A stretch of 5,287 nucleotides of DNA from NCBI GenBank assembly GCA_947304085.1, contig CAMZAC010000054.1:1-5287 (forward strand), read 5' to 3'. Numbering within the stretch: the stretch's first letter is position 1; each line of letters begins with the position of its first letter. The notes beneath the pieces were generated by a model. It was not told the DNA's origin. It saw only the letters and a list, made by a program, of their open reading frames with translations, and ran no database searches. This document shows, in pieces, positions 1 to 5,287 of the stretch. Both the position numbers and the translations under genes were made by a program. The DNA is from an uncultured Alphaproteobacteria bacterium. GTDB lineage: Bacteria; Pseudomonadota; Alphaproteobacteria; Rs-D84.

Positions 1-278
1 AACACCACATCGTCAAAATCATCAGACTGCAATTTACAGATTTCTGAAAACGGGGCATTTATAAATTTAAATCGATTACTACCATATTCTTGTTCAATTT
101 TTTTTGCATCATCTATCACATTTGTATCGCGATCAAACGCAATTACATTTGCGCCAGCCTTTAAAAAAGCACGACTATACCCCCCCGCGCCAAACGTGCA
201 ATCAACAATTGTCCGACCATGAACATCACCTAATGTCATCATAATATCGCTTAAAAGTACGGGTATATGTTTTGTCAT
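1..278 (-). CDS. rsmH: RsmH (MraW), 16S rRNA (cytosine1402-N4)-methyltransferase, N-terminal part
   Basis: This is a SAM-dependent methyltransferase that modifies N4 of C1402 in the decoding centre of 16S rRNA, acting in the cytoplasm on the small subunit. Only the first 92 codons are in the window; the gene continues past the left edge, and the family is usually about 300 residues. Visible family marks are HIPVLL at residues 4-9, the SAM-binding glycine-rich loop DCTFGAGGYSRAFL at 26-39, the acidic strand end VIAFDRD at 45-51, and NAPFSE at 74-79. The frame is open throughout. The start is the ATG at 276-278, which overlaps the dnaE TGA by the ATGA arrangement and has an AAGGTGA ribosome binding site seven bases upstream, so translation is probably coupled to dnaE. 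The gene normally sits after mraZ at the head of the division and cell wall cluster; here dnaE precedes it. The identification is firm from motifs, but the C-terminal half cannot be judged. Confidence 0.93.
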   Translation of the reverse strand, partial: MTKHIPVLLSDIMMTLGDVHGRTIVDCTFGAGGYSRAFLKAGANVIAFDRDTNVIDDAKKIEQEYGSNRFKFINAPFSEICKLQSDDFDDVV

Positions 279-3200
279 TCTATTGTCACCTTGGTTCCCA
301 AAGCAATTAAATCTTTTGCTGTGTTTGCACCCAATTCCACAGTTCTTTTTAATACCAATGCAGCACTTTTGCTATCGCTATGTAAATTTAATACAACTTG
401 TGTTTGTCCAACAGGTAATGCCATCAATGCCTTTTTTATATCAGGCAAAACAGATTGATTATTAATGTCTATTGTTATCGTTTTCGCTATTTTTGCAACC
501 CATTTTGCCAAAGGTATAATTGAATCAACAAAAATAGAAATCCGATCATCACGCACAGATGTCTTACCAGAAATAACGACAGCTGTTTCATTAGCCAAAG
601 ATTGAGCTAAATCAAAAGTATTTTCACCAAAAGCCACAGCTTCTATGTTACCAAAACTGTCTGATGCATTAATGGTCAACATATCTTTACCTGTTTTTGT
701 CTTTCTTCTTGAATAAGAATTCACATTAACAGCAATTTGAACCATTTTTCTGTCACCAAAAGACTCTAATGTTGCACTAGTCGCCAATTTTGCACGTGAA
801 ATTAAATGTTTATATTGATCCAGCGGATGTGCAGAAATATAAAAACCCAATGCCGATAATTCATTTTCTAATCTTTGTGCAAAGGTCCATGGCGTTGTTT
901 TTGGTAAATCATGCAATAATCTATCTTCACTAACATCATCTTCCGTTGTATTTGCGAACAATGATAAAGAGTTATTACTTTCTCGAGACTTTGATGCATA
1001 AGCTAAAATTGCATCTGCGTTCATAAATATTAATGCACGATTTTTTTCAATTGAATCTAAGACACCAACTTTTGCAAACGCTTCTAATATGCGTTTGTTT
1101 ATAAATGGCGAGCAACGCTTTGCAAAATCGGTCAAATTTTTAAATTTTCCATGTGCTTCTCGTTCTGCAACAAGCGCATCAGTCGCAACTGCACCAACAC
1201 CTTTGATTGCGGCCAACGCATAAATAATTTTCCCATTTTTCACAGTAAAAGACGATTCGCTTTGGTTTATATCTGGTGGCACAATTTGTATATTAAAATT
1301 AGATTTTGCATCATCAACAAATATAGACAATTGATCCGTATCATTCATGTTGCTGGACATAGATGCAGCTAAAAACTCTGCTGGAAAATGAGCTTTTAAA
1401 TAGGCACATTGATTTGCGACGATAGAATAGGCAACCGCGTGCGATTTATTAAATGCATATTTTGCAAATTCTTTAAATTTTTCCCACAAATCTTTTGCAG
1501 TTGCTTCATCCAAAGTTTCTTCTTTTTTGCAACCCTCTAAAAATTTAATCTCTAGTTTAGCCAACAAATCAAGCTTCTTTTTACCCATCGCCTTTCGCAC
1601 GGTATCAGATTCCCCACGGGTAAAACCCGCCAACACACGAGTCAATTGCATAACCTGTTCTTGGTAAACAATAATACCATAACTTTCTTTCAATATTGGT
1701 TCTGCACGTGGATGAACATATTCAATTGGCTCTTCGCCATGCATACGAGCAATAAATTGTGGAATAAAGGCAATCGGTCCGGGGCGATTTAATGCATTCA
1801 AAGCCGATATTTCCAAGAAACTCGTCGGATGCATTTTCTTCAAAGTCTGTTGAACAAAGGTGGCATCAAATTGAAATATACCTTCTGTTAAACCAGACTG
1901 CCAAAGTTCCATTGTTTTTTCATCATCTGTTGGAATTTTATCCAGATCCACATTTATACCGCGTGTTTTTTGAATTAATTGCACAGCATATTTCAAAACA
2001 ACCAAGGTTTCCAAGCCCAAAAAGTCAAATTTAATTAAACCCGCAGATTCCAAATAATGCCCATCAAATTGACAAGACGGCAACGGATTCGCAGGATCAC
2101 GGTATACCGGTGCAATCTTGGTCGTTGGTCTGTCGCCAATAACAACTCCACATGCATGCTGACCAAGATTCCTTATTGACCCTTCCAAATCTTCGGCAAC
2201 TTGAACAACCTTTTTCATATCCGCATCGTTTTCCAAAATGTCTTGCATTTCACGAGACGAATCCACGGCTTCACGCAATGTTTTTGCATCCATCGGAATC
2301 AATTTGGATAATCTGTCTGATTTAGAATAAGGGATACCATACACGCGCCCAATATCACGAATTGCACCACGCGCCTGCAAACTACCAAATGTAATTATTC
2401 TGCACACAGAATCCCGACCATATTTTTCGCCCACATAATCTAAAACACGTTCAATCCCTGTTGGTTCAAAATCAACGTCAAAATCAGGCATAGAGATACG
2501 ATCTGGATTTAAAAATCTTTCAAACAACAAACCATATTTTAATGGATTGACATGTGTTATACCCAATGCCCATGCAACAATAGAACCCGCTCCAGACCCA
2601 CGTCCAGGCCCTGTTAGAATATTATTTTGACGACACCAATTTATATAATCAGCAACAATTAAAAAATATCCAGGAAAGCCCATACCAATAATAACACCCA
2701 GTTCATATTCTGCTTGTTCAAAGTAGGGCTCTGTGTCTGTGATATTATGTTGTTTAATACGCTCTTTCAAGCCGTTCATTGTTGCATCACGCAACATCTG
2801 ACACTCTGTTTCTAAATCTGCACCAAAACGTGGCAATAACGGTTTTTCATGAACATTTACAAAAAAGGCACATCGCTTTGCTATATTAACAGTGTTTTCA
2901 ATTGCTTCTGGCAAATCTGAAAATAAATCGATCATTTCTTCGGATGATTTGAAATATTGTTCTGATGATTTTCGCGGTCTTTCCGGATCAATTATTTTTG
3001 TTTGTCCCAAAACACAACTTAATGCATCCATTGCCTCATAATCACTACGTGCAGGAAAACAAACATCGTTTGTTGCAACAATTGGTATATTCAAATCACG
3101 GGCGATTTGTAAAAACACGGGTTCTGTTTTAATTTCGTCTTCTAATCCATGTCGTTGAATTTCTATATAAAAATTATTACCAAACAGATTTAATAACTGT

Positions 3201-3709
3201 CTAGCCAACTCCATCGCCATATCATTTTGGTTATTCAACACAGCCATCCCAATTGGACCTGTATGCGCTCCAGACAAACAAATTAAATCATCCTTATACT
3301 TTTCTAATTCATCAAATGTAATATACGGCCCCAAATGATGATTTTCTTTACGCATATACATAATGCGACTTATCTCGCATAAATTTAAATACCCTTCATG
3401 ATGTTTAGCCAACAGAACTATTTTTGATAACGAAGATTGACGTAATATTTTTGGATCTGCATTATGATGATTCAAAGACAATTCCACACCAATAATAGGT
3501 TGTATTTTATTGGACGACATCACATCAGAAAATTCTGCGCATCCCGACATCATATTTGTATCAGTCAACGCACATGCAAACATATGATTATCAATACATA
3601 ACTCAGGAATACCTTTTAATATACCTAACTTTTTGTTAGCGCCAACAGACAAAGTGCTACCACCAACAGAAATTTTTGAATGAACACGCAAATGCACAAA
3701 ATCAGGCAT
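275..3709 (-). CDS. dnaE: DNA polymerase III alpha subunit (DnaE1), replicative polymerase
   Basis: This is the catalytic subunit of the chromosomal replicase. It is 1144 residues from the ATG at 3709, close to the 1160 of E. coli. In order: an N-terminal PHP domain (about 1-290) starting MPDFVHLRVHS; the polymerase core with GPGRGSGAGS at 367-376, the catalytic pair in PDFDVDF (Asp411 and Asp413) and the third acidic residue in KFDFLGL (Asp562); the conserved AFNKSHAVAYS at 752-762; a helix-hairpin-helix around AIKGVGAVATDAL at 834-846; a clamp-binding-like NSLSLF at 913-918; and an OB fold at about 988-1065, followed by a C-terminal domain to the end. The open frame extends ten codons upstream to a TTG at 3739, but the ATG has a strong ribosome binding site and matches where relatives begin. 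The PHP metal site has lost most ligands (HLR, TDTN, SGA, NDVC in place of HLH, TDH, SGC, NDxH), so proofreading probably depends on a separate epsilon subunit, as in E. coli. The motif set and length favour DnaE1 over error-prone DnaE2. secA lies 33 bases upstream, and the stop overlaps rsmH. Confidence 0.97.
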   Translation of the reverse strand: MPDFVHLRVHSKISVGGSTLSVGANKKLGILKGIPELCIDNHMFACALTDTNMMSGCAEFSDVMSSNKIQPIIGVELSLNHHNADPKILRQSSLSKIVLLAKHHEGYLNLCEISRIMYMRKENHHLGPYITFDELEKYKDDLICLSGAHTGPIGMAVLNNQNDMAMELARQLLNLFGNNFYIEIQRHGLEDEIKTEPVFLQIARDLNIPIVATNDVCFPARSDYEAMDALSCVLGQTKIIDPERPRKSSEQYFKSSEEMIDLFSDLPEAIENTVNIAKRCAFFVNVHEKPLLPRFGADLETECQMLRDATMNGLKERIKQHNITDTEPYFEQAEYELGVIIGMGFPGYFLIVADYINWCRQNNILTGPGRGSGAGSIVAWALGITHVNPLKYGLLFERFLNPDRISMPDFDVDFEPTGIERVLDYVGEKYGRDSVCRIITFGSLQARGAIRDIGRVYGIPYSKSDRLSKLIPMDAKTLREAVDSSREMQDILENDADMKKVVQVAEDLEGSIRNLGQHACGVVIGDRPTTKIAPVYRDPANPLPSCQFDGHYLESAGLIKFDFLGLETLVVLKYAVQLIQKTRGINVDLDKIPTDDEKTMELWQSGLTEGIFQFDATFVQQTLKKMHPTSFLEISALNALNRPGPIAFIPQFIARMHGEEPIEYVHPRAEPILKESYGIIVYQEQVMQLTRVLAGFTRGESDTVRKAMGKKKLDLLAKLEIKFLEGCKKEETLDEATAKDLWEKFKEFAKYAFNKSHAVAYSIVANQCAYLKAHFPAEFLAASMSSNMNDTDQLSIFVDDAKSNFNIQIVPPDINQSESSFTVKNGKIIYALAAIKGVGAVATDALVAEREAHGKFKNLTDFAKRCSPFINKRILEAFAKVGVLDSIEKNRALIFMNADAILAYASKSRESNNSLSLFANTTEDDVSEDRLLHDLPKTTPWTFAQRLENELSALGFYISAHPLDQYKHLISRAKLATSATLESFGDRKMVQIAVNVNSYSRRKTKTGKDMLTINASDSFGNIEAVAFGENTFDLAQSLANETAVVISGKTSVRDDRISIFVDSIIPLAKWVAKIAKTITIDINNQSVLPDIKKALMALPVGQTQVVLNLHSDSKSAALVLKRTVELGANTAKDLIALGTKVTIE
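286..292 (-). promoter_or_regulatory. Ribosome binding site of rsmH, inside the 3' end of dnaE
   Basis: The minus strand reads AAGGTGA here, followed by seven bases and the rsmH ATG. It lies within the final codons of dnaE. A ribosome finishing dnaE would stop on top of the rsmH start, which together with the four-base overlap supports translational coupling. Confidence 0.75.
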
Positions 3710-3718
3710 ATTATGAAA

Positions 3719-3727
3719 TCCTTCCTT
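3719..3727 (-). promoter_or_regulatory. Ribosome binding site that decides the dnaE start
   Basis: The minus strand reads AAGGAAGGA in the 33-base gap between the secA stop and the dnaE ATG, with nine bases to that ATG at 3707-3709. The alternative TTG at 3737-3739 lies upstream of this site and has no comparable purine-rich element before it. The site therefore supports initiation at the ATG. The gap is too short to hold an obvious promoter or terminator, so dnaE is probably read from the secA transcript. Confidence 0.8.
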
Positions 3728-3742
3728 GTCTGTCGTCAAAAA

Positions 3743-5287
3743 TCAATGCAATTTTCCATGACAATGTTTGTATTTTAAACCAGAACCACACGGACACAGA
3801 GCATTTCTGGAAATATTCATATTTGCCATATTGTTCCCACCCGTATTCTGGTTCAATTCAGAATCATGTTGTGCTTGCTGTTTTGCTGTTTCATCAACGT
3901 CCGCACGCGTCAATTCCATACGACAAATATATGCAACAGACATCAACTTAAAGTTTTGCATTGTTGTTCTGAATAATTCCAACGCTTCGTTTTTATATTC
4001 ATAAAGTGGGTTCTTTTGGGCATAACCACGCAAACCAATTGAACCCTGTAAATAATCCATCTGTTGTAAATGCCGTTTCCATACAGAATCTAATGCGCCA
4101 AGCATCATTTGTTTTTGAGCAGTTTGCATTAATTCTTTACCATATTTTTCTGCCTGTTGATTATAACGATGCATTGCTAAATTAAACAACGTTGTATACG
4201 CACTGCGTTCAGATATATTTTCATCCGTTTTCCATTTTTCTAAATCTGTTATATCAAGTGCAAATATACGCATCATATCATTATGAATACCATTAATATT
4301 CCAATCTAACGGATGTGCTTTTTCTGGAATATTATTTTCACAAATCATTTCAACAACATCGCCTATTAATCCTTGCGCGAACGGTACCAAATCTTCTGAA
4401 GACATTAAATCGTTTCGTTGTTTATAAATGACGGTTCTTTGTTCATTCATAACATCATCATATTTCAACAATTCTTTACGCGCTTCAAAATAACGAGCCT
4501 CTACGCGCTTTTGGGCTTTTTCTAACGCTTTTGTTATCCACGGATGAGTGATTGCTTCCCCTGGCTTTAAGCCCAAAGTTGTCAACATACCTTCCAATCT
4601 GCTGGCACCAAAAATACGCATCAAATCGTCATCCAAAGCCAGAAAGAACTTAGAATCGCCTGGGTCACCCTGACGACCAGAACGACCACGCAACTGATTA
4701 TCTATACGTCTTGATTCGTGTCTTTCTGTTCCAATGACATACAAACCACCAGCATCTTTGACTATTTGTTTGTTTGCTTCAATTCTGTCTATAATTTCTT
4801 GTTTTTTATCTTGAAAATCTGGTGCGTTTTCATCCAATTCAGCAATCAAATATTCTGCATTACCACCCAATTTAATATCTGTTCCACGACCAGCCATATT
4901 TGTAGCAATTGTCACAGCGCCTGGCGCACCAGCTTGAGAAACTATTTTTGCTTCTGATTCATGATGTTTAGCATTTAATACTGCAGGATTGATGTTCAAT
5001 TTTTCACGAACCAAGTTTGCTAATTCTTCCGACTTTTCAATTGATACTGTTCCAACCAACACAGGCTGTTTACGTTCCACACATTCTGTTATTTGTTTCA
5101 ATATCGCATCATATTTTTCTGTTTTATTACGATATATTTCATCGTGATGATCCACGCGTGCCACAGGTTTATTCGTTGGGATTGATACAACGCGCAATTT
5201 ATAAATCTCTTCAAATTCCGCTGCTTCTGTCATAGCAGTCCCGGTCATACCAGACAATACAGGATACATTCTGAATAAATTTTGATA
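3743..5287 (-). CDS. secA: SecA preprotein translocase ATPase, C-terminal part
   Basis: SecA is the cytoplasmic and membrane-associated motor that drives unfolded preproteins through the SecYEG channel. The last 514 residues are present and the frame runs off the right edge: the codons before the first internal ATG (5267-5269) read YQNLFR, matching the family's QN-x-FRMY segment, so that ATG is not the true start. The nucleotide-binding domain 1 with Walker A and B and the preprotein cross-linking domain lie outside. Visible in order: SGMTGTA (about 12-18); NBD2 with VGTVSIEKSEE (78-88), IATNMAGRGTDIKLGG (127-142) and the arginine-finger region RIDNQLRGRSGRQGDPG (194-210); the helical scaffold with KPGEAI and LLKYDDVMNEQR; the helical wing; the IRA1 hairpin region around DSVWKRHLQQMDYLQGSIGLRGYAQ (split: DSVWKRHL, MDYLQG, IGLRGYAQ) at 400-424; and a hydrophilic linker. 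It ends in an intact SEC-C zinc motif CPCGSG...HCHG, ligands Cys498, Cys500, Cys509 and His510, which binds SecB and phospholipid in characterised relatives. The stop is TGA at 3743-3745. Confidence 0.97.
   Translation of the reverse strand, partial: YQNLFRMYPVLSGMTGTAMTEAAEFEEIYKLRVVSIPTNKPVARVDHHDEIYRNKTEKYDAILKQITECVERKQPVLVGTVSIEKSEELANLVREKLNINPAVLNAKHHESEAKIVSQAGAPGAVTIATNMAGRGTDIKLGGNAEYLIAELDENAPDFQDKKQEIIDRIEANKQIVKDAGGLYVIGTERHESRRIDNQLRGRSGRQGDPGDSKFFLALDDDLMRIFGASRLEGMLTTLGLKPGEAITHPWITKALEKAQKRVEARYFEARKELLKYDDVMNEQRTVIYKQRNDLMSSEDLVPFAQGLIGDVVEMICENNIPEKAHPLDWNINGIHNDMMRIFALDITDLEKWKTDENISERSAYTTLFNLAMHRYNQQAEKYGKELMQTAQKQMMLGALDSVWKRHLQQMDYLQGSIGLRGYAQKNPLYEYKNEALELFRTTMQNFKLMSVAYICRMELTRADVDETAKQQAQHDSELNQNTGGNNMANMNISRNALCPCGSGLKYKHCHGKLH

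Noticed and set aside
267..458. Plus-strand open frames of about 60 residues at 267-458 and 283-465
   Set aside because: They lie opposite the 3' end of dnaE, have no family resemblance or clear ribosome binding site, and are shadows of a strongly conserved gene.
1151..2034. Plus-strand open frames at 1151-1372 and 1792-2034
   Set aside because: Both lie antisense within the conserved dnaE core; their composition looks like reverse-strand translation, with no recognisable domain.
3710..3742. A terminator or promoter in the secA-dnaE gap
   Set aside because: The 33 bases contain the ribosome binding site but no inverted repeat with a T run, and no convincing -35/-10 pair.
3676..4004. Plus-strand open frames at 3676-3951 and 3768-4004 across the dnaE/secA junction
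   Set aside because: They run antisense to the DnaE N-terminus and the SecA tail, overlap one another, and lack recognisable protein features.
4718..5235. Plus-strand open frames at 4718-4957 and 5017-5235
   Set aside because: They are antisense to conserved SecA motifs; the hydrophobic look arises from the reverse complement of charged SecA codons.
5267..5269. ATG as the start of a short, separate SecA-like protein of 508 residues
   Set aside because: The same frame stays open upstream to the window edge and reads YQNLFR before this Met, matching the internal SecA segment, so it is a gene cut by the window.

Overview
The window is a compact, fully coding stretch in which all three genes lie on the minus strand. 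In transcription order (right to left) they are the C-terminal part of secA (preprotein translocase ATPase), a complete dnaE (DNA polymerase III alpha subunit) and the first 92 codons of rsmH/mraW (16S rRNA C1402 N4-methyltransferase). secA runs off the right edge and rsmH off the left edge, so only dnaE is complete. There is no RNA gene, insertion sequence, CRISPR array or intergenic gap over 35 bases.

Organism: the DNA is visibly AT-rich and uses the ordinary bacterial code, with TGA as stop in both genes whose ends are visible. The rsmH N-terminus reads with the form I associate with alphaproteobacteria (HIPVLL, then CTFGAGGYSRA, then NAPFSE), and the DnaE family form also fits. An AT-rich alphaproteobacterium is therefore the best guess, perhaps a host-associated or gut lineage with a reduced genome. 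This is inferred from motif style, not from a search.

Layout: secA (3743-5287, partial) ends in an intact zinc-binding SEC-C tail. After 33 bases, which hold a strong ribosome binding site, dnaE begins at an ATG at 3709. The longer open frame begins with a TTG at 3739, but the ATG fits both the ribosome binding site and the family N-terminus better. dnaE ends at 275, and its TGA overlaps the ATG of rsmH in an ATGA junction. A ribosome binding site for rsmH lies inside the last codons of dnaE. The spacing suggests one transcript carrying secretion, replication and ribosome-maturation genes. No promoter or terminator is visible inside the window.

These are housekeeping genes and I see no novel system. 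The points worth a second look are the gene order (rsmH following dnaE instead of mraZ), a degenerate and enlarged PHP domain in DnaE, and an atypical clamp-binding motif.
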